Shown here: positions 35,839-46,063 of the stretch, one piece after another
How the letters are laid out: each line of letters starts with the position of its first letter
Position numbering within the stretch: position 1 is the first letter of the stretch
DNA from: Streptomyces sp. ADI96-02
GTDB taxonomy: Bacteria > Actinomycetota > Actinomycetes > Streptomycetales > Streptomycetaceae
Assembly: GCF_003846185.1 (NCBI RefSeq)
Contig: NZ_ML123034.1
Span: 852,021 to 916,020 of the forward strand
Direction: 5' to 3'
DNA: 64,000 nucleotides
The notes under the pieces: generated by a model
Told to the model about the DNA's origin: nothing
What the model saw: the letters and a program-made list of their open reading frames with translations, nothing else
Databases searched by the model: none
Program-made: the position numbers and the translations under genes

Positions 35839-37205
35839 GACGCGTCCGCCCCGTCGCCGGCGCCCCCGAGGCGCTCGCGGACCCGCTCGACCACGTCCGC
35901 GTACCGCGCCTCGGCGCCGTAGCGGGTGGGCGTGTAGTACCTCCGGCCCCGGACCGCGTCCGGGGCGTACTGCTGGGCGGCGATACCGCCCGGGACGTCG
36001 TGCGGGTAGACGTAGCCCTGGGCGTGGCCCAGCTTGGCGGCGCCCTTGTAGTGGCCGTCGCGCAGATGGGCCGGGACCGGACCGGCCAGCCCCTTGCGGA
36101 CGTCCTCCTGCGCGGCGGAGATCGCCAGCGTGGCCGCGTTGGACTTCGGCGCGAGGGCCAGGGCGATGGTGGCGTGGCTGAGGGTCAGCGCCGCCTCCGG
36201 GAAGCCGATCATCGCGACGGCCTGCGCGGCGGCCACCGCCGTGGGCAGCGCGGTCGGGTCGGCGAGGCCGATGTCCTCGCTCGCCGAGATCATCAGCCGG
36301 CGGGCGATGAACCGCGGGTCCTCCCCCGCCTCGATCATCCGCGCCAGATAGTGCAGCGCGGCGTCCACGTCAGAGCCGCGGATGGACTTGATGAGCGCGC
36401 TGGCCACGTCGTAGTGCTGGTCGCCGTCGCGGTCGTACTTCACGGCGGCGCGGTCGACGGTCGCCTCGACCGTCTCCAGCGTGACCTCGTCGGCGTGCGT
36501 GGCGAGCGCCGCGCCCGCCGCCGCCTCCAGAGCCGTCAGCGCCCGCCGGGCGTCGCCGCCCGCGATGCGCAGCAGATGCGCCTCCGCGTCCTGCGGCAGG
36601 GTCACCGCACCGCCGAGCCCCCGCTCGTCGGTGAGCGCCCGGCGCAGCAGGGAGCGCAGGTCGTCGTCGGTCAGCGGCTCCAGGGTCAGCAGGAGCGAGC
36701 GCGAGAGCAGCGGAGAGATGATCGAGAAGTAGGGGTTCTCGGTGGTCGCGGCGATCAGGGTCACCCAGCGGTTCTCCACGGCGGGCAGCAGCGAGTCCTG
36801 CTGGGCCTTGGAGAAGCGGTGGATCTCGTCCAGGAAGAGGACGGTCTCCTTGCCGAAGCCGCCGGTCGCGCGCCGGGCCCCGTCGATGACGGCCCGCACC
36901 TCCTTGACGCCGGCGGTGATCGCGGACAGCTCGACGAAGCGCTTGTTGGTGGCCTTGCTGACCACGTACGCCAGGGTCGTCTTGCCGGTGCCGGGCGGGC
37001 CCCACAGGATCACCGAGGACGGACCGGCGGGCCCCCCGCCCCCTTCGCCGACGAGCCGGCGCAGCGGCGAGCCCGGCTTCAGCAGATGCTGCTGGCCGAC
37101 GACCTCGTCGAGGACGCGCGGACGCATCCGTACAGCGAGGGGGCTGCTGGACGGGTCCTTCTCCTGGCGGTCTTCGGCGGCTGCGGTAAAGAGGTCGGGC
37201 TCCAC
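35835..37205 (-). CDS. rarA: Replication-associated recombination AAA+ ATPase RarA (MgsA)
   Basis: Clamp-loader-like AAA+ ATPase acting at stalled replication forks. The 456-residue protein has an N-terminal RecQ-like short motif ([10 protein letters not shown]), Walker [10 protein letters not shown] (69-77), Walker [11 protein letters not shown], sensor 1 ATTENP, and a C-terminal tetramerisation domain containing YYxPT-like [10 protein letters not shown]. The GTG at 37205 gives the family start MEPDLF; the frame extends 16 codons further through the VKOR terminator and is rejected. Confidence 0.95.
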   Translation of the reverse strand: MEPDLFTAAAEDRQEKDPSSSPLAVRMRPRVLDEVVGQQHLLKPGSPLRRLVGEGGGGPAGPSSVILWGPPGTGKTTLAYVVSKATNKRFVELSAITAGVKEVRAVIDGARRATGGFGKETVLFLDEIHRFSKAQQDSLLPAVENRWVTLIAATTENPYFSIISPLLSRSLLLTLEPLTDDDLRSLLRRALTDERGLGGAVTLPQDAEAHLLRIAGGDARRALTALEAAAGAALATHADEVTLETVEATVDRAAVKYDRDGDQHYDVASALIKSIRGSDVDAALHYLARMIEAGEDPRFIARRLMISASEDIGLADPTALPTAVAAAQAVAMIGFPEAALTLSHATIALALAPKSNAATLAISAAQEDVRKGLAGPVPAHLRDGHYKGAAKLGHAQGYVYPHDVPGGIAAQQYAPDAVRGRRYYTPTRYGAEARYADVVERVRERLGGAGDGADAS

Positions 37206-37234
37206 GACAAGAAGCCTATGCCACCCCACTGACA

Positions 37235-37288
37235 ACGCCGCCGGGCTGTTCACCCACGGATTTCCGTAGGTGAACAGCCCGGCGGCGT
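37235..37288 (-). terminator. Long terminator hairpin after the VKOR gene
   Basis: A 20-bp stem plus a 4-bp inner helix around loop ATTT, with a single C-A mismatch. The left arm starts ACGCCGCCGGGCTGTTCACC at 37235. It lies 21 nt after the VKOR stop and just upstream of rarA. Confidence 0.85.
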
Positions 37289-37308
37289 CGTGCTCGGTCG
37301 CGTCGGCG

Positions 37309-37947
37309 TCAGCTGGTCCAGAAGTCCCACCAGCGGGTCAGGATCAGCATGCCGATGATCCCGATCCACAGGACCGGCAGGACCCAGGGGAACTCCATCA
37401 GGCCGTTGCGCAGCCAGGACGGAGCGGGCAGGACGCGGTGCTTGACGTTGTGCGTGGTCACGTAGCAGAACATGACGATGGTGGCGACCCAGGCCAGGCA
37501 GCACCACAGGCAGAGCGAGTTGATGTTGTACAGCGACTGGTACTGGAGCCAGGTGCAGAAGCCGACGCCGAACAGCGTCCCGGCGTTGAGGCCGAGCCAG
37601 AACCAGCTGCGGTAGCGGGCGCCGGCCAGCAGGCCCACGCCGATGGCGATGACCATCGCGTACGTGACCAGTCCGAGCATCGGGTTGGGGAACCCGAAGG
37701 CCGAAGCCTGCTCGCTCTTCATGATGTTGCCGCACGCGACGACCGGGTTGAGGCTGCACCCGGGCGTGAAGGAGGGGTCCTCCAGCAGCTTGAACTTGTC
37801 GATCGTGATGACCCAGGCGGCCAGGAGTCCGGCCGCTCCGGTGATGATCAGAAGCAGAGCAAGACCGCGGCCCGCCCCGATGGTCCGCTTTCCGCCGTCC
37901 CGGTCCTGATCGGACGGGGTGTGGTGGTCTACCGCTGCAGTCGTCAT
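37309..37947 (-). CDS. Vitamin K epoxide reductase (VKOR) family membrane oxidoreductase
   Basis: Integral membrane protein of 212 residues with about five transmembrane helices. VKOR cysteines are present: the loop pair Cys64 and Cys72 ([10 protein letters not shown]) and the active CxxC C146-LW-C149 (SLCLWCCL). In actinobacteria VKOR re-oxidises a secreted DsbA-like thioredoxin using menaquinone, enabling disulfide formation outside the cell. No thioredoxin-like partner gene is adjacent. It is monocistronic by its strong terminator and a 375-nt upstream gap. Confidence 0.93.
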   Translation of the reverse strand: MTTAAVDHHTPSDQDRDGGKRTIGAGRGLALLLIITGAAGLLAAWVITIDKFKLLEDPSFTPGCSLNPVVACGNIMKSEQASAFGFPNPMLGLVTYAMVIAIGVGLLAGARYRSWFWLGLNAGTLFGVGFCTWLQYQSLYNINSLCLWCCLAWVATIVMFCYVTTHNVKHRVLPAPSWLRNGLMEFPWVLPVLWIGIIGMLILTRWWDFWTS

Positions 37948-38251
37948 ATCGCCGTTCCATCACTGAGTGGCCAGCCGGGCAAGGTCATTGTGCCGCACCC
38001 CCGTGGAGGCCATCCGTTCGATGCGCGTAAAGACGTGTGCACGGCAGGCGCGGACGGCTGGAAAGAAGGGGTCGAGCGGGAGTCGGGCGGCCCCGGCGAG
38101 GGAACGGGCCGCGGAAGTTCCCGGGTGGACGTCGTCGGACCGGATGAATCGGATCCCGGCAAGTTGACCGGTCGACGGCCACCGGGCGACGACGAGGGCG
38201 ACGGCGACCCGGCGGCTGCTCCCACGAATGCGGGAACGGCGGACGGGAACG
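37948..38251. other. Intergenic region upstream of the VKOR gene
   Basis: This stretch lies between the VKOR start and the hisS terminator. I see no open frame of coding character and no ncRNA signature. It should contain the VKOR promoter; no confident -35/-10 pair could be chosen. Confidence 0.4.
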
Positions 38252-38288
38252 GCCGCGGGCGGGAGGATCCGGTCCTCCCGCCCGCGGC
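38252..38288 (-). terminator. hisS terminator hairpin
   Basis: A 16-bp perfect stem (38252-38267 with 38273-38288) with a TCCGG loop, 35 nt after the hisS stop. Confidence 0.8.
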
Positions 38289-38322
38289 TCTGTCCGGATT
38301 CCGGTGTCCGGCCTCCGGTCGC

Positions 38323-39585
38323 TCAGCCGAGGCGTCCGGTCAGCTCCGTCACGACCTCCGCCAGCGGCACCGCCGCCTGCTCGCCGGACTCCATGTCCTT
38401 GAGCTGGACGACGCCCTCGGTCAGGTCCCGCTCGCCGGCCACCAGCGTGAACCGGGCGCCGGAGCGGTTGGCGCTCTTCATCGCGCCCTTCAGGCCCCGG
38501 CCGCCGAACGCGAAGTCGGCGGCCACCCCCGCGCGGCGCAGCTCGGTGACGACGCCGAACAGCACCCGGCGGGCCTCCTCGCCCAGCGGCACCGCGTACA
38601 CGCTGGTGGTGGCGGGGATGTCGAGCCCGACGCCCTCCGCCTCCAGGGCCAGTACCGTGCGGTCGACGCCGAGCGCCCAGCCGACGGACGGGAGCGCGGG
38701 GCCGCCGATCATCTCCGAGAGGCCGTCGTAGCGCCCGCCGCCGCCCACCGCCGACTGCGCGCCGAGGCCGTCGTGGACGAACTCGAACGTGGTGCGCGTG
38801 TAGTAGTCGAGTCCGCGCACCAGCGTCTCGTCGTCCTCGAACGCGACGCCGGCCGCCGTCAGCAGCGCGCGGACCTCCTCGTGGTACGCCTTGCAGGCGT
38901 CGCACAGGTGGTCGCGGAGCTTCGGGGCGTCGGTGAGCTGCTTGCGCACCTCGGGCCGCTTGTCGTCCAGGACGCGCAGCGGGTTGATCTCGATGCGGCG
39001 GCGGGTCTCCTCGTCGAGGTCGAGGTCGCGCAGGAAGCCCTGGAGCGCCTCGCGGTAGACCGGGCGGCACTCCTTGTCGCCGAGCGAGTTGAGCAGGATC
39101 CGGAACCGGCGCAGGCCCAGCGAGCGGTACGCCTGGTCGGCCAGGATGATCAGCTCGGCGTCCAGGACCGGGTCCTCGGTGCCGATGGCCTCGGCGCCGA
39201 CCTGCGAGAAGTGGCGGTAGCGGCCCTTCTGCGGGCGCTCGTAGCGGTAGTACGAGCCGGAGTACCAGAGCTTGACCGGGAGGTTGCCGGCCTTGTGGAG
39301 GTTGGCCTCCAGCGCGGCGCGCAGCACGGACGCGGTGCCCTCGGGGCGCAGGGCCAGCTCCGCTCCGCCCTTGGTGGTGAGGGTGTACATCTCCTTGGTG
39401 ACGATGTCGGTGGACTCGCCGACGCCGCGGGCGAAGAGCTCGACGTCCTCGAAGCCGGGCGTCTCGATGTAGCCGTAGCCCGAGTCGCGCAGCGGCGCGG
39501 AGATGGCCTCGCGCACCGCGAGGAACTTCGCGGAGTCCGGCGGGATCAGGTCGTACGTGCCCTTGGGGGCCTGAAAGGTGCTCAC
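38323..39585 (-). CDS. hisS: Histidine-tRNA ligase
   Basis: Class II aminoacyl-tRNA synthetase, 420 residues. Motif 2 reads [17 protein letters not shown], the histidine-specific segment [14 protein letters not shown] follows, and motif 3 is [12 protein letters not shown]. The C-terminal anticodon-binding domain ends at 420. The GTG at 39585 gives [16 protein letters not shown], the family start. It is 15 nt downstream of the MBL-fold gene. Confidence 0.97.
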   Translation of the reverse strand: MSTFQAPKGTYDLIPPDSAKFLAVREAISAPLRDSGYGYIETPGFEDVELFARGVGESTDIVTKEMYTLTTKGGAELALRPEGTASVLRAALEANLHKAGNLPVKLWYSGSYYRYERPQKGRYRHFSQVGAEAIGTEDPVLDAELIILADQAYRSLGLRRFRILLNSLGDKECRPVYREALQGFLRDLDLDEETRRRIEINPLRVLDDKRPEVRKQLTDAPKLRDHLCDACKAYHEEVRALLTAAGVAFEDDETLVRGLDYYTRTTFEFVHDGLGAQSAVGGGGRYDGLSEMIGGPALPSVGWALGVDRTVLALEAEGVGLDIPATTSVYAVPLGEEARRVLFGVVTELRRAGVAADFAFGGRGLKGAMKSANRSGARFTLVAGERDLTEGVVQLKDMESGEQAAVPLAEVVTELTGRLG

Positions 39586-39599
39586 AGAAAGGTCTCTCG

Positions 39600-40289
39600 T
39601 CACATTCCTCGGCGCGGCGGCGCGTCCAGACCGTTCAGGAACGGGTTGGAGGCGCGCTCGCGGCCGATGGTCGTCTGGGGGCCGTGGCCGGACAGCACCA
39701 CGGTCGAGTCGTCGAGGGGCAGGCACACGCGGGCCAGCGACTCGATGAGCTCGGCGTGGTCGCCGCCGGGCAGGTCGGTGCGTCCGACGGAGCCGGCGAA
39801 GAGCAGGTCGCCCGAGAACAGGACCGGCGGGACGTCCGCGGCCTCGGGCATCCCGAACGTCACCGACCCCTTGGTATGGCCCGGCGCGTGCGAGACGCCG
39901 AACTCCAGACCGGCCAGCGCAAGGCGGGATCCGTCGGTCAGCTCCTTGACGTCGTCCGGCTCCCCCACGGTCAGCTCCCCCATCAGCGGCATGCCGATGG
40001 AGCGGCCCAGCGCCTTCTCGGGGTCGCTCATCATGTAGCGGTCCTCGGGGTGGATCCAGGCGGGGACGTCGTGGGCGCCGCAGACCGGGACGACCGAGGC
40101 GACGTGGTCGATGTGGCCGTGGGTGAGGACGACGGCGACGGGCTTGAGCCGATGCTTCTTGAGCGCTTCCTCGACGCCCTGGGCGGCCTGGTGGCCCGGG
40201 TCGATGATCACGCACTCCTCACCGGCGGCGGGGGCGACCAGGTAGCAGTTGGTCCCCCAGGCCCCGGCGGGGAACCCGGCAATGAGCAC
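39600..40289 (-). CDS. MBL-fold metallohydrolase (glyoxalase II-like)
   Basis: A 229-residue metallo-beta-lactamase-fold hydrolase. The metal motif THGHIDH (about 56-62), the His of APGHTKGS, the Asp of FSGDLLF and the final His of LSGHGP are all present, so an active di-zinc site is likely. The substrate is unknown; glyoxalase II-type thioester hydrolysis is the usual guess. The GTG has AAGGA upstream. It precedes hisS and is divergent from the cyclophilin gene, as in mycobacteria. Confidence 0.9.
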   Translation of the reverse strand: MLIAGFPAGAWGTNCYLVAPAAGEECVIIDPGHQAAQGVEEALKKHRLKPVAVVLTHGHIDHVASVVPVCGAHDVPAWIHPEDRYMMSDPEKALGRSIGMPLMGELTVGEPDDVKELTDGSRLALAGLEFGVSHAPGHTKGSVTFGMPEAADVPPVLFSGDLLFAGSVGRTDLPGGDHAELIESLARVCLPLDDSTVVLSGHGPQTTIGRERASNPFLNGLDAPPRRGM

Positions 40290-40438
40290 GATCGTCCTTA
40301 ATGTTCGTCCGGCGGGAGCGGCGGCAGCGAAGGATGCAGCAGTTCAGAGCCTACCGGCGCTCCTCACGACACAGGTAACCCATATACGGTACGGGGCAAC
40401 CCTGGCCGGATCATCACGACGTACAAGGAGACCCACCG

Positions 40439-41227
40439 GTGTCCAGCAGCGAACAGCGGCGGCGGCAGCTCGCCCGGGAGAAGTTCGAGCGGCAGCAGAA
40501 GCGCCGGGAGGAGACCCGCCGCAGGACCAGGCGCATCACCGTGATCGCCGCCTCGGCGGTGGCCGTGGCCGCGGTGGTGGGCGTGAGCGCGTACATGGCG
40601 GCGGGCGGCGACGACGGGAAGAAGGGCGACGACGCGGCGGCGAGCCGGAGCCCCGCGCCGGAGCCCTCGAAGAGCGAGAGCAAGGCCCCCGAGCCGGCGA
40701 TGAAGATCGACAAGAAGGCCGCGTACACGATGTCGCTCAGCACGAGCCAGGGCGACATGGCGTTCTCGATCGACGCGGCGAAGACCCCGCGCACCGCGAA
40801 CTCCTTCAAGGCGCTGGCCGACAAGGGCTACTTCGACGACACGAAGTGCCACCGGCTCACCACGCAGGGCATCTTCGTCCTGCAGTGCGGCGACCCGAAG
40901 GGCGACGGCACCGGCGGCCCGGGCTACACCATCCCGGACGAGAACCTGGACGCGCTCGGCAAGGCGGGCGGCGACGGCACGGTGACCTTCCCGGCGGGCA
41001 CGGTGGCGATGGCCAACACCGGCCAGCCGAACTCCGGCGGCAGCCAGTTCTTCCTGGTCTACAAGGACACGAAGCTCCCGCCCACCTACACCCCCTTCGG
41101 CACGATGGACGACGCCTCGCTGAAGGCCGTCCAGAAGGTCGGCGAGGCCGGGGTCGCGGGCGGTGCGGGCGACGGCGCCCCGAAGAAGAGCGTGGTGGTC
41201 GAGAAGGCGACCGTGACCGAGAAGTGA
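40439..41227 (+). CDS. Membrane-anchored peptidyl-prolyl cis-trans isomerase, cyclophilin type
   Basis: A 262-residue protein with a basic cytoplasmic N-terminus (1-32), a transmembrane helix (33-55), a Lys/Ser/Pro-rich linker (57-90) and an extracytoplasmic cyclophilin domain (about 95-255). Conserved segments include CHRLTTQGIFVLQCGDPKGDGTGGPGY and TVAMANTGQPNSGGSQFFLVY in shortened form. The usual catalytic Arg of FHRVI is replaced in this H-RLTT context. GTG start with AAGGAG 8 nt upstream. It likely folds secreted proteins. The mycobacterial counterpart is ppiB. Confidence 0.9.
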   Translation: MSSSEQRRRQLAREKFERQQKRREETRRRTRRITVIAASAVAVAAVVGVSAYMAAGGDDGKKGDDAAASRSPAPEPSKSESKAPEPAMKIDKKAAYTMSLSTSQGDMAFSIDAAKTPRTANSFKALADKGYFDDTKCHRLTTQGIFVLQCGDPKGDGTGGPGYTIPDENLDALGKAGGDGTVTFPAGTVAMANTGQPNSGGSQFFLVYKDTKLPPTYTPFGTMDDASLKAVQKVGEAGVAGGAGDGAPKKSVVVEKATVTEK

Positions 41228-41240
41228 ACCGGCCGGGCGC

Positions 41241-41261
41241 GGGCCGGAGCGGACTCCGCCC
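41241..41261 (+). terminator. Possible terminator after the cyclophilin gene
   Basis: GGG-C-CGGAG / CTCCG-CCC with a CGGA loop, 13 nt after the stop codon. There is no T tract. Confidence 0.45.
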
Positions 41262-41342
41262 GGCCGCCCCGGCCGCGGGCGAATAATTTCGGCCGCGCTG
41301 AGTGCGGACAGCCGGGTGGCCGGTCGCCTAGATTGGCGTTGT

Positions 41343-41411
41343 GGAGGGCGGGCGAGGCCCGCTCCAGGAAACTGTGGACGATGCCCGGGGGCGAACCCCC
41401 TCGCAGGCATC
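41343..41411 (+). ncRNA. Structured mRNA leader of the DUF349 gene (candidate cis-regulatory RNA)
   Basis: Two hairpins precede the gene. The first is GCGGGC-GAG-GCCCGC (41348-41362) with outer GGA/TCC. The second is GATGCC (41380-41385) pairing with GGCATC (41406-41411), enclosing GGGGG-CGAA-CCCCC (41387-41400) with a one-nt and a five-nt internal loop. The second ends 2 nt before the GGTGGAGGAGG ribosome binding site. I do not recognise the class. Confidence 0.5.
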
Positions 41412-41427
41412 AGGTGGAGGAGGCGCT

Positions 41428-42657
41428 GTGAGCAGCGACCCGTGGGGCCGTGTCGACGAGACGGGCACCGTGTACGTGCGTACAGCCGACGGCGAGCAGG
41501 TCGTCGGATCGTGGCAGGCCGGTTCCCCCGAGGAGGCTCTGGCCTATTTCGAGCGCAAGTACGACGGCATCGTGGTCGAGATCGGCCTCCTCGAACGGCG
41601 GGTGAAGACCACCGACCTGTCGGCCAAGGACGCCACGGCCGCGATCGACCACCTGCGTCAGCAGGTCGACGAGCACCACGCGGTGGGCGACCTCGACGCG
41701 CTGCGCGAGCGGCTGGACGCGCTCGTCGCGACGGTCGAGGCGCGGCGCGAGGAGCGCAAGGTCCTCAAGGCCAAGCAGACCGACGAGGCCAAGCAGGCCA
41801 AGGAGGCCCTGGTCGCCGAGGCCGAGGAGCTGGCGCAGAGCGAGCAGTGGCGCTCGGCCGGTGAGCGGCTGCGCGCGCTGGTGGACACCTGGAAGGGCCT
41901 GCCCCGGCTGGACCGCAAGTCGGACGACGAGCTGTGGCATCGCTTCTCGCACGCCCGCTCGGCGTTCTCCAAGCGGCGCAAGGCGCACTTCGCCGCGCTG
42001 GACGCCCAGCGCGAGGACGCCCGCAAGGCGAAGGAGAAGCTGGTCACCGAGGCCGAGGCGCTGTCCGGCTCCACGGACTGGGTGACCACGGCCGCGCGCT
42101 ACCGGGACCTGATGACCGAGTGGAAGGCGGCGGGCCGCGCCCAGCGCGAGGCCGAGGACGATCTGTGGAACCGCTTCCGCGGCGCCCAGGACGTCTTCTT
42201 CGCCGCCCGCGGCGAGGTCTTCGCGGAGCGCGACGCCGAGCAGGGCGAGAACCTCAAGCTCAAGGAGGAGCTCGCCGCCGAGGCGGAGAAGCTGGTTCCG
42301 GTGAAGGACCTGAAGGCGGCCCGTGCCGCGTTCCGGGGGATCAACGAGCGCTGGGAGGCCATCGGCCACGTGCCGCGTGACGCCCGCCCGAAGGTCGAGG
42401 GCCGGATGCAGGCGGTGGAGCGGACGCTCCAGGAGGCCGAGGAGTCCGAGTGGCGTCGGACGAACCCGGAGGCGCGGGCCCGCGCCGCGGGTCTGACCGG
42501 TCAGTTGCAGGCCGCCGTGGACAAGCTGCGTACGCAGGTCGACACGGCCCGCGCCCGGGGCGACAACGCCCGCGCCGACAAGCTGTCCAAGGAGCTGGAG
42601 GGCCGCCAGGCGCTGCTGGACCAGGCGCTCAAGGGCCTGGAGGAGTTCGGCGGCTGA
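41428..42657 (+). CDS. DUF349-domain coiled-coil protein
   Basis: A 409-residue, strongly helical, charged protein with repeated DUF349 units (LWHRFSHARSAFSKRRKAHF, LWNRFRGAQDVFFAARGEVF and a third near FRGINERWEAIGHVPRD). A short N-terminal domain (SSDPWGRVDETGTVYVRTADGE) and a C-terminal coiled coil (KLRTQVDTARARGDNARADKL) flank them. The GTG at 41428 follows GGAGGAGG. The function is unknown; in other bacteria DUF349 proteins are linked to stress and ribosome or (p)ppGpp-related functions, and here the gene converges on rel. Cytosolic. Confidence 0.9.
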   Translation: MSSDPWGRVDETGTVYVRTADGEQVVGSWQAGSPEEALAYFERKYDGIVVEIGLLERRVKTTDLSAKDATAAIDHLRQQVDEHHAVGDLDALRERLDALVATVEARREERKVLKAKQTDEAKQAKEALVAEAEELAQSEQWRSAGERLRALVDTWKGLPRLDRKSDDELWHRFSHARSAFSKRRKAHFAALDAQREDARKAKEKLVTEAEALSGSTDWVTTAARYRDLMTEWKAAGRAQREAEDDLWNRFRGAQDVFFAARGEVFAERDAEQGENLKLKEELAAEAEKLVPVKDLKAARAAFRGINERWEAIGHVPRDARPKVEGRMQAVERTLQEAEESEWRRTNPEARARAAGLTGQLQAAVDKLRTQVDTARARGDNARADKLSKELEGRQALLDQALKGLEEFGG

Positions 42658-42678
42658 CGGCTTCGCCCGGTACGTCGA

Positions 42679-42714
42679 GGAGGGCCCGGTACGCGATCGC
42701 GTACCGGGCCCTCC
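42679..42714. terminator. Bidirectional terminator between the DUF349 gene and rel
   Basis: A 16-bp perfect stem (42679-42694 with 42699-42714) around loop GATC, followed by a T-rich stretch (TTCCGGTTTT). It separates two converging genes. Confidence 0.85.
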
Positions 42715-42738
42715 TTCCGGTTTTGGTGGATCAGTCTT

Positions 42739-45339
42739 CTAGGGCCGGCGGGCCGAGGTGACGCGGTAGACGTCGTAGACGCCCTCCACGCCGCGTACGG
42801 CTTTCAGGACGTGTCCCAGGTGCTTGGGGTCGCCCATCTCGAAGGTGAAGCGCGAGGTGGCCACCCGGTCGCGGGAGGTCTGCACGGCCGCCGAGAGGAT
42901 GTTGACGTGCTGGTCCGACAGCACCCGGGTGACGTCCGACAGCAGCCGGGAGCGGTCCAGCGCCTCGACCTGGATCGCGACCAGGAAGACGGAGGACTGC
43001 GTGGGCGCCCACTCGACTTCGAGGATGCGCTCGGGCTGCTGGGACAGCGAGTCGACGTTGACGCAGTCGGCGCGGTGGACGGAGACGCCGCTGCCCCGGG
43101 TGACGAAGCCGATGATCGGATCGCCGGGGACGGGCGTGCAGCAGCGGGCCAGCTTGACCCAGACGTCCTCGACGCCCTTGACGACGACGCCGGGGTCCGC
43201 GTTGGCACGGCGCTTGTTGCGGCCGTGGGAGGGCGGAGTGGACTCGGCCAGGTCCTCGTTGGCCTCGTCGTGGCCGCCGAGCGCCTGCACCAGCTTCTGG
43301 ACGACGCCCGCCGCGGCGACATGGCCCTCGCCGATCGCCGCGTAGAGCGAGGAGATGTCGGGGTAGCGCATCTCGTGGGCGAGCGTGACCAGCGAGTCGC
43401 CGGTCAGGATGCGCTGGATGGGCAGGTTCTGCTTGCGCATGGCGCGCGCGATGGCGTCCTTGCCCTGCTCGATGGCCTCGTCGCGGCGCTCCTTGGAGAA
43501 CCAGGCGCGGATCTTGTTGCGGGCGCGCGGCGACTTGACGAAGCCGAGCCAGTCCCGCGAGGGTCCGGCGCCGGCCGCCTTGGAGGTGAAGACCTCCACC
43601 AGGTCGCCGTTGTCGAGGGTGGATTCGAGCGGGACGAGCCGCCCGTTGACCCGGGCCCCTATGGTGCGGTGGCCGACCTCGGTGTGGACGGCGTAGGCGA
43701 AGTCGACCGGGGTGGCCCCGGCGGGCAGCGCTATCACGTCGCCCTTCGGCGTGAAGACGAAGACCTCGTTGCGCGAGAGGTCGAAGCGCAGGGACTCCAG
43801 GAACTCGCTGGGGTCCTCGGTCTCCTTCTGCCAGTCCAGGAGCTGGCGCAGCCACGCCATGTCGTTGACGGTGTCCTGGCCGCGTCCGGTGTGCTTGGGG
43901 ACGTCGGTGCGCACCTTGGAGGCGCCCGCCACGGCCTCCTGCTTGTACTTCCAGTGGGCGGCGATGCCGTACTCGGCGCGGCGGTGCATGTCGAAGGTCC
44001 GGATCTGGAGCTCGACGGGCTTGCCGCTGGGACCGATCACCGTGGTGTGCAGCGACTGGTACATGTTGAACTTGGGCATCGCGATGTAGTCCTTGAACCG
44101 CCCCGGCACCGGGTTCCACCGGGCGTGGACGGTGCCGAGCGCGGCGTAGCAGTCGCGGACCGTGTCGACGAGGACGCGGATGCCCACCAGGTCGTAGATC
44201 TCGGCGAAGTCGCGGCCCCGCACGATCATCTTCTGGTACACGCTGTAGTAGTGCTTGGGGCGGCCGGTGACGGTGGCCTTGATGCGGGCGGCGCGCAGGT
44301 CTGCCTGGACCTCGTCGGTCACTATGGCGAGGTATTCGTCGCGCTTGGGGGCGCGCTCGGCGACGAGGCGGACGATCTCGTCGTACATCTTCGGGTAGAG
44401 GATCGCGAAGGCGAGGTCCTCCAGCTCCCACTTGATGGTGTTCATGCCCAGCCGGTGGGCCAGCGGGGCGTAGATCTCCAGCGTCTCGCGGGCCTTCTTC
44501 TCCTGCTTCTCCCGCTTGAGGTAGCGCATGGTGCGCATGTTGTGCAGGCGGTCGGCGAGCTTGATGACCAGGACGCGGGGGTCCTTGGCCATGGCGACGA
44601 CCATCTTGCGGACGGTCTCGGCCTGCGCGGCCTCGCCGAACTTGACCTTGTCCAGCTTGGTGACGCCGTCGACGAGCAGGGCGACCTGGTCGCCGAAGTC
44701 GCGGCGCAGGGTGTCCAGGCCGTACTCGGTGTCCTCGACGGTGTCGTGCAGCAGCCCGGCCATCAGCGTGGCCGGATCCATGCCCAGCTCGGCCAGGATC
44801 GTGGTGACGGCCAGCGGGTGCGTGATGTACGGGTCGCCGCTCTTGCGCTTCTGGCCCCGGTGCCAGCGCTCGGCGACCTGGTAGGCGCGCTCGATCTGGC
44901 GGAGGGTGGCCGTCTCGATCTTGGGGTCGTTGCCCCGGACGGTGCGCAGCAGCGGTTCGAGGACCGGGTTGTACGGGCTGGAGCGCTGTACGCCCAGTCG
45001 GGCGAGGCGGGCCCGTACGCGGTTGGAGGAGCCGCCGGAGCGGGACGCGGAGCCGGCCGTGGCGGCGGGCCTGGCCGGGGCCGGTGGCACGGGGGCGGGC
45101 GGCTTGGGCCCGGTGGCGGCGGGCTTGGCGGAAGGCTGGGGCGCGGGACTCGCGGGCGCCGCCGGTGTCTCGGGGGCCGCGGGCTTCGCGGGCGGGGCGG
45201 CGGGGGGCCGGCCGGAACCCGCCGCCTCCGGCGGAGCGGGCTTCGGCGCGTTCGAGGGCGCGGCGTTCCGGGGCGTGGCTGGGGCCGCCGCGGGCTTGTC
45301 GGGCTGCGGGGCGGCGGCTGACTGGGCCTCGTCTGGCAA
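42739..45339 (-). CDS. relA: Bifunctional (p)ppGpp synthetase/hydrolase (RelA/SpoT, Rel type)
   Basis: Stringent-response enzyme, 866 residues. An N-terminal Pro/Ala-rich disordered extension (1-105) precedes the HD hydrolase domain with intact H198-D199 (LLHDTVEDT), the synthetase domain with RFKD (414-417) and the active-site segment [11 protein letters not shown], a TGS domain (about 525-585), and a C-terminal ACT domain. The RxKD charge pattern and intact HD fit a bifunctional Rel. The TTG at 45339 is chosen for GAGGAG 5 nt upstream; the frame extends further without a ribosome binding site. It follows apt on the same strand, separated by a terminator, so it needs its own promoter. Confidence 0.96.
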   Translation of the reverse strand: MPDEAQSAAAPQPDKPAAAPATPRNAAPSNAPKPAPPEAAGSGRPPAAPPAKPAAPETPAAPASPAPQPSAKPAATGPKPPAPVPPAPARPAATAGSASRSGGSSNRVRARLARLGVQRSSPYNPVLEPLLRTVRGNDPKIETATLRQIERAYQVAERWHRGQKRKSGDPYITHPLAVTTILAELGMDPATLMAGLLHDTVEDTEYGLDTLRRDFGDQVALLVDGVTKLDKVKFGEAAQAETVRKMVVAMAKDPRVLVIKLADRLHNMRTMRYLKREKQEKKARETLEIYAPLAHRLGMNTIKWELEDLAFAILYPKMYDEIVRLVAERAPKRDEYLAIVTDEVQADLRAARIKATVTGRPKHYYSVYQKMIVRGRDFAEIYDLVGIRVLVDTVRDCYAALGTVHARWNPVPGRFKDYIAMPKFNMYQSLHTTVIGPSGKPVELQIRTFDMHRRAEYGIAAHWKYKQEAVAGASKVRTDVPKHTGRGQDTVNDMAWLRQLLDWQKETEDPSEFLESLRFDLSRNEVFVFTPKGDVIALPAGATPVDFAYAVHTEVGHRTIGARVNGRLVPLESTLDNGDLVEVFTSKAAGAGPSRDWLGFVKSPRARNKIRAWFSKERRDEAIEQGKDAIARAMRKQNLPIQRILTGDSLVTLAHEMRYPDISSLYAAIGEGHVAAAGVVQKLVQALGGHDEANEDLAESTPPSHGRNKRRANADPGVVVKGVEDVWVKLARCCTPVPGDPIIGFVTRGSGVSVHRADCVNVDSLSQQPERILEVEWAPTQSSVFLVAIQVEALDRSRLLSDVTRVLSDQHVNILSAAVQTSRDRVATSRFTFEMGDPKHLGHVLKAVRGVEGVYDVYRVTSARRP

Positions 45340-45434
45340 GAGCGCTCCTCGTGCGGATCCGGGGTACCCGGAGAGCCCATGGTATCGATCCCCCGGCGGT
45401 ACCTCGCCCGGGGACGGTGGGAGCCTGCACAACG

Positions 45435-45470
45435 AGGAGGGGCACCCGGATGTTCCCGGGTGCCCCTCCT
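45435..45470 (-). terminator. apt terminator hairpin
   Basis: AGGAGGGGCACCCGG (45435-45449) pairs perfectly with 45456-45470; the loop is ATGTTC. It lies 38 nt after the apt stop, before rel. Confidence 0.8.
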
Positions 45471-45508
45471 TCGTCGTGTGCGACCGCCACCGGACGCCGC
45501 CCAGCGGA

Positions 45509-46060
45509 TCAGATCGTGATCAGCGCTTCCAGCGGGGCGCCGCACAGGGCCGGCGCGAGCCGGTCCCGGCCGGCGAGGAAACCGAGCTCCATGAGCACCG
45601 CGACGCCTGTGACCTGGGCCCCGGCCCGGCGGATGAGCTCCAGTGAGGCTTCGGCGGTGCCGCCGGTGGCGAGCACGTCGTCGATGATCATGATCCGGTC
45701 CTCGGCGTCGAGGTCCTCGGCGTGGATCTCCATCTCCGCGCTGCCGTACTCCAGCTCGTAGGACTGGCTGAGCGTGGCCCCGGGGAGCTTGCCGGCCTTG
45801 CGGACCGGTACGAAGCCGAGCCCGGCCCGGACCGCGACCGGCGCGGCCAGGATGAAGCCGCGGGCCTCCAGGCCGACGACCTTCGTGGCTCCGTGCCGCA
45901 GGCACAGCTCCGCGAGGGCGTCGGTGAGCGCCGTGAAGGCCACCGGGTCCGCGAGCAGCGGGGTGATGTCCTTGAACACCACGCCCGGCTTCGGATAGTC
46001 CGCGACGTCGCGGATGCGGCTGAGCAGGAGCTGCTGGGTGGATGCGGTGGTGCCGGTCAT
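45509..46060 (-). CDS. apt: Adenine phosphoribosyltransferase
   Basis: Salvages adenine to AMP with PRPP. The 183-residue protein has the PRPP motif [14 protein letters not shown] (about 123-136), the adenine-side segments [12 protein letters not shown] and [12 protein letters not shown]. The ATG at 46060 gives [10 protein letters not shown]; an adjacent GTG at 46063 is an equal alternative. It follows secF directly on the same strand in the order secD-secF-apt-rel conserved in actinobacteria. Confidence 0.95.
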   Translation of the reverse strand: MTGTTASTQQLLLSRIRDVADYPKPGVVFKDITPLLADPVAFTALTDALAELCLRHGATKVVGLEARGFILAAPVAVRAGLGFVPVRKAGKLPGATLSQSYELEYGSAEMEIHAEDLDAEDRIMIIDDVLATGGTAEASLELIRRAGAQVTGVAVLMELGFLAGRDRLAPALCGAPLEALITI

Positions 46061-46063
46061 CAC

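Noticed and set aside
37309..37947. VKOR gene as part of a new disulfide-forming locus
   Set aside because: No DsbA-like or thioredoxin-like gene is adjacent, and the gene ends at a strong terminator. It looks like an ordinary single gene.
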